NCBI GenBank assembly: GCA_034638255.1 | Contig: JAWPGT010000100.1 | Location: 1 to 64,000, forward strand | Direction of reading: 5' to 3' | Origin: Coprinus comatus | Lineage: Eukaryota; Basidiomycota; Agaricomycetes; Agaricales; Agaricaceae | Length of the DNA: 64,000 nucleotides | Shown: piece by piece, positions 9,558-20,422 of the stretch | How positions within the stretch are numbered: the first letter of the stretch is position 1 | Layout of the letters: each line of letters starts with the position of its first letter | The notes under the pieces: model-generated | Databases searched by the model: none | What the model saw: only the letters and a program-made list of their open reading frames with translations | What the model was told of the DNA's origin: nothing | Program-made: the position numbers and the translations under genes

Positions 9558-10325
9558 TTAAGAAGCTGAATCTATCCATACTAAGAAATCAGGTGAAGAT
9601 ACTGCTTCAACTACTATAGGCATAAATCCATGCCAAACTCCGCAAATTTCAGAACATTGACCGTAGAATGTCCCAGCTCTTTCAGCTAAGACAGAAACTT
9701 GATTTAATCTACCTGGAACAGCATCTAATTTTAATCCTAATGAAGGAACAGCGAAAGAGTGTATTACGTCTGCACCAGTAACAATTAATCTTATGTGGCA
9801 ATCAACAGGTATCATTAAATTATTATCTACATCTAATAATCTAAATTGACCTAATTCTAAATCTGATTCAGGGATCATATATGAATCAAAATCAATAGAT
9901 TCTCCAGTTTCAGTAATAAAATCAGAATATTCATATGACCAGTACCATTGATGACCTACTACTTTAATAGTTAATGGTGGTGATATTACTTCATCCATTA
10001 AATATAATAATCTAAATGAAGGAAAAGCAATAGCAATTAAAATTAAAAGTGGTGTTATAGTCCAAATTAATTCTAATACTGTTCCATGTGTTAAATATTT
10101 ATGTGCAATAGGATTTTTACTTGATTCGAAGTAATAAATGATTGTAAATAAAGCCCAGAATACAGCTAAAGAAATTACTACTAGATAGAAACCTATAGTA
10201 TTGTGTAAAGTAACTAAACCTGTAAAACCTGGAGCAGCACTATCTTGGAACCCAAATTGCCAAGGTTGAACAGCATCATTATATATTGTTGTAAATAAAT
10301 TTGTTAAACTAAATAAATTTGTCAT
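9558..10325 (-). CDS. cox2: Cytochrome c oxidase subunit 2
   Basis: A 255-residue subunit II of complex IV. Two N-terminal membrane helices (GFYLVVISLAVFWALFTIIYYF and LELIWTITPLLILIAIAF) are followed by the intermembrane CuA domain. The aromatic stretch GHQWYWSYEYSD, the GADVIHSFAVPSLGLKLDAVPGR segment and the copper ligands in GQCSEICGVWHGFM are present. The start MTNLFSLTN and the length are normal for fungi. There are no introns, no frameshift and no TGA codons. Confidence 0.97.
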   Translation of the reverse strand: MTNLFSLTNLFTTIYNDAVQPWQFGFQDSAAPGFTGLVTLHNTIGFYLVVISLAVFWALFTIIYYFESSKNPIAHKYLTHGTVLELIWTITPLLILIAIAFPSFRLLYLMDEVISPPLTIKVVGHQWYWSYEYSDFITETGESIDFDSYMIPESDLELGQFRLLDVDNNLMIPVDCHIRLIVTGADVIHSFAVPSLGLKLDAVPGRLNQVSVLAERAGTFYGQCSEICGVWHGFMPIVVEAVSSPDFLVWIDSAS

Positions 10326-10510
10326 GATAAATTGTTTGTTGTGTTATATCTTAATATACTGGTTCTAATCTATATAGTTTGGATTGAACTTAAACGCTAA
10401 GCAATTAATTACTGTACTTCAACATCTTAAGATTTACTCTAAAAAAATTCTTGTTATTAACCCAAACAATCACAGGGAAATTTAAATTGTAAGATTCAGA
10501 AAACAAAAGT

Positions 10511-10609
10511 CCTATGTGGTTCCTATGTGGTTCCTATGTGGTTCCTATGTGGTTCCTATGTGGTTCCTATGTGGTTCCTATGTGGTTCCTATGTGGTTCC
10601 TATGTGGTT
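10511..10609. repeat. 11-bp tandem repeat, nine copies
   Basis: Nine identical copies of CCTATGTGGTT. Confidence 0.97.
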
Positions 10610-11144
10610 AACAGGGGGTATGAAACAAAATGACACAATCCTCTATAAAGATTAAAATACTAGATCACTATAAAGATTAATATACTTGGTCACTCTTTTA
10701 ATTGTTTAGTTGTTTACAATTAAATTATCAAAGGATTATTAAATAACTTAATTAAAATGTACGCAAAACATATAAACCTTAGATAGTATATAACTAAATA
10801 TAAGTAATGTGCCACTGCATTAGCGCATCTGCTTCAGCAGGCAGGATTATATGTCATCAAAGTTTTAGAAATGGAGTATAAATCTAATATTGCTGAAGCA
10901 GGTAGTAGCGGCCGCAGCATAAGAAGCAGCAGAGAATTTCAGAAGTAGTTTAAAGCATTCACAGATGTTTCTTAGGTGTGTAATTAGAACAATTGCGCAT
11001 GCTTACTAAGTTATACTTAAGATAAAAAATTAGAAAAACAAATAGCTTTTTAAATTTACAAAGTTAGCCTCAGATAGTATTGTTTTGTTTAAGATGAATA
11101 AAACTTATTTTAATCCCTGACGAAGTACGCTGCTTCTCGTCTAT

Positions 11145-11395
11145 AGTTGCATTAAATGCCTGCTGCCTGCTGAAGCAGATGCGCAGAAGCAGATGCGCAG
11201 CTAATGCTGCTTCTGCGCTTAATGCAGATGCGCAGCTAATGCTGCATATGCCAAGCATGCGCTTAAGCAGCTACCGATTAGTTCTCTGCATAAGCAGGCC
11301 AGCAGTCGGCAGCTATTAAACAGCTACATCACGGTGCATCTGCTTCAGCAGGCAGCAACGATGCGTTAAGCAGGCCTGCATTAGCAGGATTACCT
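11145..11395. repeat. Dense GC hairpin-element cluster
   Basis: At least ten modules in tandem or nested order, including CTGC-TGAA-GCAG, GCAGC-TAAT-GCTGC and the palindrome GCAGGCCTGC (11370-11379). Confidence 0.85.
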
Positions 11396-11688
11396 TTTAT
11401 ACAGAGCGCTACGCAGCATGTGACTGAGGAGGCTTTAAATGCTGGGGGGTGGGAAAATTTACAACTAGCCGCTGCTTACATTTTATACAATTTATACAAT
11501 TTATACAATTTATACATTGTAAGTAACTGCTGCAACTGCAACCTTATAGGTAAGGAACTAATTAGTTAGATGCCTCTGCATTAGCAGGCATTAGCAGGCA
11601 TAAGCAGGCATAAGCAGGCAGCACGAACTATGAAACAACCTAATAGGAAACCATTAACGCGCGACGAGAACATAACACTTTAATTTAA

Positions 11689-13188
11689 TTAAAAGAAATT
11701 TTGTCCAGATTTTACTGTAATTGTAAATGCACCTTTTCTATTTTTAGATGTAAATCTTGCAACGTCAGAATAATTAATTTTACCTTTAGCAGTAAATCCT
11801 TTTTCAAATTTTTTTTTAGTTCTTCTAGGTCTAATAGCTTCTCTCATTAATCTACCGTTAATTTTAATATTTAATCCAGATAAATAAGCTGTAGCTGGGA
11901 AAGCAGCATTAAATTTAAATAAATTATCTTTGGCTGTGTCTGTCTCTGAATTTGAAACCTTCTGCTTATGCAGAGAACTAGAATTATTAGTATCTGCAAA
12001 AGCAGCTAGTTCATTCTCGTTATTATAATAAATATTATTTAAAATATTAGCTGAATTAGATTTAATATTTCTAGTGCTGGAACAACCGATAATAATTTTT
12101 CTTGAATATAATCTTTTAATAGCTCTACGTATATTTTTCTTATTAATAATTAAAGCTAAGAAATTAACTAAGATATTACTATCAAAATACGGATGATGTA
12201 TTCTAATTAATTCTAATTCAACAGGTTTATTAAATAATGTACTTAAGATAGTACAAATTAATTTAAATTTATGAGAATATTCTTTAGTGAAATCTGTAGC
12301 TACATTTAGTAGCTGATTTCTAATTTTCCAGTTTTTTCTTTTCCAGGCTAACAATGATTTTTTTTGTTTTTTTGTTTTAAAAAGATTAAAGTGTAATCTG
12401 TTGTTTGCTCTGCTGCTACTGCAGCTGGCGAAATCAAATTTTTTGTTAGTTCTGTTAAAAGGAACCCTAAACTTCGAATTAAAAACAAAATTTATCTTAT
12501 TTATCTTAGTTATAATTTTAGGTACCAATAAGAAATAAAATAATTGAATTTTTAATTTATCTTGAGTAGAAATAAAAACCGGTTTACTAATTAAACAATA
12601 CATAGATTTAAAAAAATGGAATAGTAATTTATATACATTCTTAGAACCGGATGAGGCCATAATTTTATCACTATTATCAATATAATTTAAAGTGTCTTCC
12701 TGGGTGTTGCAGTCATCTAATTTTAGAGAATCATTAGTTATATCTGAACTAATCTCTGTGCTAGAGTCATCATTTAAAGACTCGTCTAATGGGCAATTTG
12801 GGACTGAGATTGAGCTATTGAAATTATAACTTATAATAGTAGGGTTAGGTTTTGGACTACCTTTAGGTTGTAAAAAAACTAAATTATTTAATAAACAAAT
12901 TTTAGAGTTATTCTTATTTACTTTGCAGGCCTGCGCCACTGTATAGTCATCGGTTGCAGCATCCAGGTTATGTGAAACTAAACCAGTTAACTGCCAAAGG
13001 CTGGTATCAGCGCTGTTAGATTTATTATAGCTAATTAAAGATTCATTAGTTAACTTTGTATTACTATTAGGATTTTTAAATAAAGGCACATCAGCGGTGT
13101 GGATGCCTGCATAACCATTTGTTGTTTGTTTATTTGAGCTGCCTGCTTTTGCATCTGCGCTGTAGGAAAAAAAGTTTATATTTTTCAT
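11689..13188 (-). CDS. rps3: Ribosomal protein S3
   Basis: A 499-residue mitochondrial small-subunit protein. The conserved C-terminus is clear: GLNIKINGRLMREAIRPRRT followed by KGKINYSDVARFTSKNRKGA and the end TVKSGQNFF. The N-terminal half is long, low in complexity and asparagine/serine-rich. Several in-frame residues come from GC hairpins, for example SADAKAG near the start, AQACKV (over the GCAGGCCTGC palindrome) and AFADTNNSSSLHKQK. It is a free-standing gene, not inside an rnl intron. The frame is intact despite the insertions. Confidence 0.93.
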   Translation of the reverse strand: MKNINFFSYSADAKAGSSNKQTTNGYAGIHTADVPLFKNPNSNTKLTNESLISYNKSNSADTSLWQLTGLVSHNLDAATDDYTVAQACKVNKNNSKICLLNNLVFLQPKGSPKPNPTIISYNFNSSISVPNCPLDESLNDDSSTEISSDITNDSLKLDDCNTQEDTLNYIDNSDKIMASSGSKNVYKLLFHFFKSMYCLISKPVFISTQDKLKIQLFYFLLVPKIITKINKINFVFNSKFRVPFNRTNKKFDFASCSSSRANNRLHFNLFKTKKQKKSLLAWKRKNWKIRNQLLNVATDFTKEYSHKFKLICTILSTLFNKPVELELIRIHHPYFDSNILVNFLALIINKKNIRRAIKRLYSRKIIIGCSSTRNIKSNSANILNNIYYNNENELAAFADTNNSSSLHKQKVSNSETDTAKDNLFKFNAAFPATAYLSGLNIKINGRLMREAIRPRRTKKKFEKGFTAKGKINYSDVARFTSKNRKGAFTITVKSGQNFF

Positions 13189-13689
13189 TTAATTGATAAA
13201 ATTATTGTTCAAGTAAATTAATTGAACTTAGATGTAAAGAGTCTTAAAACAAACAATTTAACCCTTGCCTCTGCTAAGCTGCAGTAAGCTGCGGCAGTGG
13301 CAAGTTTAAACCTTAAAATAAAAATGCTATAAGACTAAAAAATTAGTATTTGTAGAATTTAAGGACTGCTGCATATGATCCAAATATAGTTATTAACTAT
13401 TTGTATACGGTGGTGACCGTTGGATAAAACTACAGCTAGTCTTTAAAAATTAAGCCAACTAGGTATACATTCGTTCCAGTACAGGCTTAGAATAATTATA
13501 TAGCTTATTCAAACTATAAATGGGTAAATTTCTCTTCTAGCTTCAGCATTAGCTGCAGGTAATTCTTCTTAAATTTAAATTTAAAACTAGCCAGCGTAAA
13601 ATTTTAATTTAAAGTGTGTGCAGGCACCCTGGAACATTTGCCGATTTACTGCTGAAGCTGCAGCAACAGCTAATACAAATTAAACTTTA
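13189..13689. other. Intergenic region between rps3 and trnR
   Basis: AT-rich with a few hairpin modules (about 13270-13300, 13545-13560, 13650-13670). I see no gene. Confidence 0.5.
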
Positions 13690-13760
13690 ATTCTCTTTTG
13701 GACTCGAACCAAAATTCGCACTTTAGAAGAATGCTGTTTTAACCAGTTGAACTAAGAGAA
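13690..13760 (-). tRNA. trnR: tRNA-Arg (TCT)
   Basis: The minus-strand acceptor TTCTCTT pairs with AAGAGAA. The anticodon loop context CTTCTAA gives TCT. The T arm has GGTTCGAGTCC. Confidence 0.88.
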
Positions 13761-14165
13761 CTTACTGCGCATGCTTGCGAAGTACGCGGGCGGAAATAAT
13801 TAACTTAAACTTTAAAACACCTGCTACATAAACAGGCAATGTTGATACACAGCGCATCTGCATCAGCGCATCTGCATAAGCAGGCAGCAGTTTTAATAAG
13901 AGACATAACCTCCTAACACCACCCTTACTATTTAAGTTGCTGCATAAGCAGCTGCTAATGCCTGCTAATGCAGAGGCATAAGTAACAGGCACATGTAAAG
14001 AGGGAAAAAGTGATTTAAAATTTACAATTTAAGCTAAAATTTAACTGAAGTGGTAGTCGAAATACGGTTGGCAAAGTAAAAATAACAACAGCATAAGCAG
14101 CCACACATAATAAGCAGCTTCTATTATAAGCATAAAAATAAACAAAAAAATTTAAGACAATATAA

Positions 14166-14238
14166 CGAGCCCTTCCAGATTTGAACTGAAACCGCTCTAA
14201 TTGACAATTAGATACTCTACCTATTAAGCTAAGGGCCC
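14166..14238 (-). tRNA. trnD: tRNA-Asp (GTC)
   Basis: The minus-strand acceptor GGGCCCT pairs with AGGGCTC. The anticodon stem-loop TCTAATTGTCAATTAGA gives GTC. Confidence 0.88.
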
Positions 14239-14344
14239 TAAATTAATGAAATATTTTTATAAATATAGCTGCGCATCTGCGCAGCTGCAGATGCAAAAGC
14301 AGGCAGCAGCAGAAGTAGGAACTTATTATTATAATTTAACAAGA

Positions 14345-14413
14345 GTGAGGTGGCTCGAACACCTACCAGTGATTTTGGAGATCACGATACTACCAATTAT
14401 ACTACACTCTTTG
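14345..14413 (-). tRNA. trnW: tRNA-Trp (CCA)
   Basis: The minus-strand anticodon stem GTGAT/ATCAC encloses CTCCAAA, giving anticodon CCA. The acceptor AGAGTGT pairs with the 3' end (CACTCT). A CCA anticodon reads UGG only, not UGA. It is the only tryptophan tRNA I found, which matters because several intron ORFs contain in-frame TGA. Confidence 0.88.
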
Positions 14414-14550
14414 TTTGCAGCTGCGCATGCTTGCGAAGTACGCTGAGCAGATCTTATTTTGTATAAATATAAAATTTACTGCTGCTGCTACCTCAGAGGT
14501 AAGCTACTTATAACCTGCTGTGTATGTAATGGCTGCCGCTATTTATTAAC

Positions 14551-14621
14551 TGAGTTGACCGGATTCGAACTGGTATAAGCCATTACCAAAAAATGGTGTT
14601 TTTCCAATTAAACTACAACTC
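14551..14621 (-). tRNA. trnQ: tRNA-Gln (TTG)
   Basis: The minus-strand acceptor GAGTTGT pairs with TCAACTC. The anticodon stem CCATT/AATGG encloses TTTTGGT, giving TTG. Confidence 0.87.
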
Positions 14622-14705
14622 AAAAAAGTAAAATTTAATACTGCGCATGCTTGCTAAGCAGGCAGCAGCTCATTTACACTAACTTAAATTAAATCTATTT
14701 ATTAT

Positions 14706-14778
14706 ATGCCGAAAACTGGACTTGAACCAATATTAAAATCTTACAAGGAGTCCGTTTTACCAATTAAACTATCTCGGC
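14706..14778 (-). tRNA. trnT: tRNA-Thr (TGT)
   Basis: The minus-strand acceptor GCCGAGA pairs with TTTCGGC. The anticodon loop CTTGTAA gives TGT. Confidence 0.88.
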
Positions 14779-14954
14779 TGTCTAATTTGCTCTTCGCGTA
14801 GCACTGCTGCTTATGCAGGCACCTATTCTAAAGAGTCTAAAAAGTCTAAAGAGGTAGCGCAGCTGCTAATGCAGCAGGCCTGCATAACAGAGCTGCCGAA
14901 GTTCTAGGCAGCTGCATAAGCAGGCTGAGAGTTAGATTTTTGTTTTTATTTACT

Positions 14955-15027
14955 AGGCCTTAAGGGGGTTCGAACCCCTGTAAAAAGTATTAACAGTACC
15001 TCGCTTAAACCACTCAGCCATAAGACC
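14955..15027 (-). tRNA. trnN: tRNA-Asn (GTT)
   Basis: The minus-strand acceptor GGTCTTA pairs with TAAGGCC. The anticodon loop CTGTTAA gives GTT. The T arm is GGGGTTCGAACCCC. Confidence 0.87.
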
Positions 15028-15260
15028 TTAAATCTTTAATAAACAAAACAAAACTTAACCCTTACCTGTCGCAGCGCATCTGCATAAGCAGGCAGCAGCT
15101 GCTACTGCTATAGCATTAAATGCCAGCATCAGTAATGCGGGCAGGGGGAAAGGGTTAAAATTATAAATTACCTTAAAATTTACTGCTACTGCAGACCTTA
15201 TAGGTAAGCTGCTTATAAGCTGCTACTGATGAATTAATTTGTCCCATTTAGAATTATATT

Positions 15261-15335
15261 AGGGGGAAGCGAGACTCGAACTCGCAAATCCTTACTCCCA
15301 GGGTAAGTCCCTTACCAAATTAGGTCTATTCCCCC
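15261..15335 (-). tRNA. trnP: tRNA-Pro (TGG)
   Basis: The minus-strand acceptor GGGGGAA pairs with TTCCCCC. The anticodon stem CTTAC/GTAAG encloses CCTGGGA, giving TGG. Confidence 0.88.
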
Positions 15336-15589
15336 CCGTTGAGCTTATTCGCTTATTCACTACCTAACTACTATCGTTATGCTTTAATTTAACTTTGCGG
15401 TAGCGGTATCTCTAGCTTAAACTAGTACTATTTATTAAATGCTAGCTTCTTTTATTTAAAAGTAATCTAACAGAGCTAATAAATACTAGGCAGCAACATA
15501 AGCAGGCTGATATAGTAATAGATTATTAATCATCATCATTCAGTTTTTTTATAAATTAGTACTGCTAAACTAAATACTTTACAGTACTT

Positions 15590-18500
15590 TCATTTGCAGC
15601 CTATCTAGAAATGTTCTATTTCTCAATTAAGGTTTAATTAATAAACCATTTAGTATCTAGGGGTTAGATTCTTGCTTGATAGACATTCAGCACTTATCTA
15701 TTATGTTTGTGGCTACCCAACTATGCATTCATTATATTCTTATTAATTTCCAGCTTACGCAGGCAAGCGCGAACTAACTATTACAATTAAAAACAATTGG
15801 TACACTAGAGAAACACAGCCTATTGGTCCTTTCGTACTGGAAGGTCTGCCCCTTTTTACTAATTGTCCCTCCAGAAGATAGGGACCATACTGACTCACGT
15901 CGTATTAAACCCAACTCACGTACCCTTTTAATCGGCGAACAGCCGAACCCTTCCAAGCTTCTTCCCCCGGAGGATAGGATGAGTCGACATCGCAATAATT
16001 ACTTAATACTGATTAAATAATTTTCTTAACTTTTCAGTCAAGTTTAGACTATATCTTTATCCAGTGTAATAATACATTTACAAAGCAACTGGATATTGGC
16101 GTGTAGTCGTTGAGGGGTTAAAAATATTTTTAACAGTTGCTTACACCAATTTATATTAATAACTTCCCTGCTGATTGTCCAATCTTTAAAATTTTCACTT
16201 ATTACAATTTCTATTTATACCTGCTACTTCGCGTTAGCAACATCCTTCCAGAAGGAGACTACTCAGATAAAATCTTATCTAAGGAATGAGGAGAGATAGT
16301 GAACAGAATAAGTATTTAAAGCTCTAAGGATGTTCCAGCAAATAGCCAACTTCTAATTTAATATTGCTATTAAAAATCCCCGAAGTTTGAACTTAAATCT
16401 ATTTCTGTATCAGAAGTTTTTGTTACTGAATTTTCAGTAGTTAAGGTTTCTGTGGATGCAGGAGTTTCGTTAATTTTATAAAGCATAGAGCAGCTTATGC
16501 AGCGAGTCAATTTATGTAGATAAGTAATGTACTCTAATTTTTTTTTATTATCTAATCCCCTACATGAGCATCACCTAATAAAACTCCGATTAGCATATCC
16601 TTGAATACTTTGTTCATAGTTAATAATAACTAATATATGATAGTGGGCTTTGCCAACTAACACTATGCTCGTTATAAAAAATATATATAACTTACACATA
16701 GCCCAATCTTTAACATCGATATAACCCTGATCAAGTATAATTATATTTTTATGCTGCCTGCAGAAGCAGATGCGCAGCTAATGCTGCAGAGCTATTCTAT
16801 CTTTGAAGCAAATTTGTGATATACTCCCTTAATAATTTAAGTTATGTTCTCAAGGTGCCAAACAGCCGAGACAATGTGTACTCTCGTCGGCTATCAGCCT
16901 GTTATCCCTAGCGTAACTTTTATCAATTGATCCTCGTCTATCCCATACTATAGCGAGGGGTCACTATGCCCTACTTACGTATCTGTGCGACTTTTGAGTC
17001 TTTCAGTTAAGCATGCTTACCGCCATTGAACTCTGCGCAACCCTTCACCGGTTGATTGATCTCCATTCAATTTCTAGCTATACCTTATAAAATTTATAGT
17101 TAAATTTAAGCCCCTAGTAAAACTAGCGGCCGATTCTAAATATCATTATCAGCATAATCAGCTGCTGCCTGCTTAAAGCAGATGCGCAGCAGCATAAGCA
17201 ATTACTTTAATAAGTTAATAGAAAATTATTTTTGTTAGCTTTAGTAGACTATTTAATCTATAAAGTAAAATAAAAAAATATTTGGATGTACTTTGCTACT
17301 CTATTAAAGACGACCGCCCCAGTCAAACTGCCAATTAGTCAACTATCCCTTTTTTTTTCTTAATTAAGGTAAATGTAAACCCAATCCTAACTGTAAGGTT
17401 CCCAATATTTGTCTAACCTCTAGAACCTAGAAGTTATTTCGACTACCCTATTCTCTCTGAGTTAAGATTGTTCTAGATTCACATGATAACTAACTACAGT
17501 AAAGCTGCATAGGGTCTTCCCGTCCCCCTGGAGGTAACGCGCATCTGCACGCGTAATTCAATTTCACTGAGCAAGTTGTAGAGACAGTGAGACCATCGTT
17601 ACATTATTGATACCGGACCACATTTAATGGCCAACTGATTTTGCTACCTTAGGATCCTCATAGTTAAGACCGCTATTAACCAGATTTTCGATAAGTCACT
17701 TATAAAATGACCGTTCTTATATTAATGGCATCGGGCAAATTTCACACAGTATACTATCATATTAATGATTGCACTGTGATGTGTTTTTAGTAAACAGTCG
17801 GGGCCTCCGATTCTGTGCCACCGTTCTAATTTAGATTTAAATTTATACGGTACCTCTTATCGTCAAACTTATGAGGTGAACTTGCCGAGTTCCTTAACAA
17901 CTTTTAGCTCTACGCCTTAGTATACTCTACCTACGAACCTGTGTCGGTTTAGGGTACGGTAGTACTAAAATATTAATTTCCTGGTCTAAACTAGTTATTT
18001 AGTAATTAGACTTTCTATTTTATACTCATCAGTCATAGCGTTAGCTATTATCCTTAGAGGCCGCATTAAATCAAAATGGATTAACCTTTCGTATTTGAAA
18101 CCCTTTCGTATTCGGCGAGAAGTATTATAACTTCTTTTTACGTTACTCATGTCAGCATTATCTCTTCAGTAACCTAAAATACAATGAAACACTGTATTAT
18201 CATTAGTTTGACTGAATGTTCTACTACCTAGATTAACTCTAATATAATTTATATTAAAGCTAACCAACACGATATCGGTTGATTGTTTAAGACCCGTTAA
18301 ATTTTCGGCGCTAGTATCGATTTGACCTTTGCCCGCAGCCTGTGGCTTATTAAGCAAAGGCAAGGAAAACTTTTTAGTTTCTGCTAATGCAGGACTGCTG
18401 ATGCGTTGTTACAAACGTTCATTATAAGTAGCGACTGCCAGGCTCACTTCACAGCTGTATACGATAGTCATACGTCCTTAATTTCACTTAACAATCATTT

Positions 18501-19770
18501 GGGACCTTGATCAGTGTTCTCGGCTGTTTCCGTCTTGACTGCCCAACTTAGCTTGAGCAGTCTGAATATCTACCACCAATTTATGTAATTCCGAGATTCG
18601 CTTCCAAAGGTAAGATTTTCGAGGTCCCCGCAACCTAAACGCATAAAATTTAAAATAAATTTACTTGTTGGGAATTGCCTTGCTGTACCTCCATAAATCT
18701 GTAAGTTTTTTTATCTAAATTAAAGATTAAAACTCCCCTACATTATATAGGGTTGGTAGATGTCATACTTAAATATGTTTCGTAGAAAACCAGCTAGCAC
18801 CAGGTCAGATTGGCATTTCACCGCTTACTTAAACTCATCGGAGAATTATGCAACATTCACCCGTTCGATCCATTATAATCTGGTCTAAGTAAGATCACCT
18901 GGCTTCGGGTCTAATAGCAGTAACTTATCCATCATTGTTTTCGACATCTGCTGCTGCGCAAGCATGCCAAGCATGCGCGGTAGCAGCAGCAGGAATATCT
19001 AGTTATATCCAGTCGCTTTCGCTAAGGCTGTTAACCTTGCTACATGCTATTAAGTTGCTGACCCATTATGCAAAAGGTACGCCGTCATCCTTATTTTAAA
19101 AGAATTCCGACTGCTTATAGAGTTACTAATTCATGATCTATTTCACCAATTCATTTATAACTTAATTATAAACTTATTTTTGTGTATACTACTCGCTTTT
19201 CATACTTTTCCTTCACAGTACTTTTTCACTATCGCTAAATTTATAATACTTAGCCTTAGAGGATGGTTCCCCTTTATTCCGACAAGTTATCTCTCATCGT
19301 ACTTAACATTTTATCTTCTTATTTAGTTAGTCGCGCCCTAAGTTACCTTTGAGCTTAAATTAGATAAAATTTATTTATATTATTGTACCATAAACCTACA
19401 GGACTTATAGTTTTTGACCTTTTTCAGAGTTCAATTTATAATACAAATTTTAGGCTAGTCCGATTTCACTCACCATTACTCTCGGAGTCTCGGTTGATTT
19501 CCTTTCCTTTCCCTACTGAAATGTTTTACTTCAGGAAGTAATTAATTAATAAGGTTTACCTTAGGATCGCTTAAATGTATTTAAAACCTTATGATTTTTT
19601 TAAGCTTTTGGGTTATACCCTCCTTATATATATAAATTTGCCTTAGTTTTCCTTAATAACCCCTTTAATTAACTTCCGCATAAGCGGTTAAATTTTTAAT
19701 GATGAGACTATATTAACATCGATACTTTTAAATTTTAAATTTTATCTAAATTTAATTAAATGCCAGGCAT
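15590..19770 (-). rRNA. rnl: Large subunit ribosomal RNA
   Basis: Conserved 23S-like landmarks are on the minus strand: the sarcin-ricin region (complement of GGTCCTTTCGTACT near 15826), the peptidyl-transferase stretch (complement of TATCAGCCTGTTATCCCTAG near 16890) and the 5' domain stretch GGAAATCAACCGAGACTCC (complement near 19490-19510). Both ends are estimates; the 5' end in particular is unclear. One group I intron interrupts it at 15993-16852. GC hairpins lie inside the mature RNA region at about 17160-17200, 17540-17556, 18380-18410 and 18950-18992, presumably in tolerant loops. Confidence 0.92.
15993..16852 (-). mobile_element. Group I intron in rnl, no intact ORF
   Basis: The minus-strand upstream exon ends GTTTGGCACCT and the downstream exon resumes CGATGTCGACTCATCC. 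By alignment to bacterial 23S this places the intron after the base equivalent to U2500, in the peptidyl-transferase centre. The upstream exon ends in U and the intron ends in G, as in group I. The 3' part holds ACGACTACACGCC followed by GATAAAGATATAGTC, like the P7 and 3' core strands of the cox1 group I introns. I see no endonuclease ORF. A GC hairpin is inserted at about 16752-16790. Confidence 0.8.
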
Positions 19771-19819
19771 AAGCAGCTGCTTATGCAGAAGATTGACATT
19801 AAGCTAGATATTATATGAG

Positions 19820-20026
19820 TCAATTTAAAAATAATCCCAAACTTAAATTATTTTATACAGATACTGATAGTATTTACCTGTTGAAGCAGATGCTTGCGGC
19901 AGCAGATGCTATGCAGATGCATAAGCAAGCATCTGCATAAGCAGGCAGTTGAATCCTGATCAAATGAATAATTTATATCCAGGTATTGTTAATAATAAAG
20001 AGTTAGGTAAATTAAAATTAGAATAA
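19820..20026 (+). pseudogene. DNA polymerase fragment with motif C
   Basis: On the plus strand this reads PKLKLFYTDTDSIYL, the motif C of family B polymerases. It is interrupted by a hairpin array (19877-19947) and resumes as LNPDQMNNLYPGIVNNKEL then GKLKLE and a stop at 20024-20026. It is a plasmid-type polymerase relic split by mobile hairpins. A related fragment is at 9169-9330 on the other strand. Confidence 0.75.
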
Positions 20027-20422
20027 ATTCCGCTGCATAAGCAGGCAGAAAAATCAAAATAAAACTTTTAAATCCTTTTCAAATGGTTTAATCCAAATAA
20101 TTAATCAATGTTATACTTTACAACAAACTGATAATAACAGAATTTTAATTTATATAAAAATAATAAGTTAATTAATACTGCTACTGCAGCTACTGCAAAC
20201 CTTATAAATTAAATGATAATAACAAATTATCCCCCATTTTACACTAAAATCATCAAAATAAATTTTTATGTTTTTTGACAGACTTTGAAAATAATAATAA
20301 AAAACCAAAATATATAAATGAGAGGAATTAGACTAATAGCTTGCAGTTTATTCAAATAATGACTCAAACTAAAAAGTTTACACTCTCTTTGTAGTAATTG
20401 TAGTAATTACTCAATAATTTTA
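20027..20422. other. AT-rich spacer between polymerase fragments
   Basis: Probably further decayed plasmid sequence; I could not follow a frame. Hairpin modules lie near 20030-20045. Confidence 0.4.

Larger units (their letters stand above)
10326..11688. other. Intergenic region between cox2 and rps3
   Basis: It contains the 11-bp tandem array (10511-10609), hairpin modules near 10815-10925, a dense hairpin cluster at 11145-11395, an AATTTATAC repeat (about 11490-11520) and a run of CATTAGCAGG/CATAAGCAGG modules at 11577-11622. I see no gene. Confidence 0.6.

Noticed and set aside
13380..13500. Possible tRNA-Ser (GCT), the one expected tRNA I did not find
   Set aside because: Paired ends GTATAC exist, but no clear anticodon stem-loop or T arm could be drawn; the gene may lie outside the window or be too unusual to see by eye.
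14246..14446. 66-codon ORF between trnD and trnW
   Set aside because: It overlaps trnW on the other strand and reads through hairpins.
15774..16020. ORFs of 65-73 codons on both strands at the rnl 3' region
   Set aside because: They lie in conserved large-rRNA sequence, including the sarcin-ricin region.
18166..18363. 65-codon minus-strand ORF
   Set aside because: It is inside rnl and has no protein-like features.
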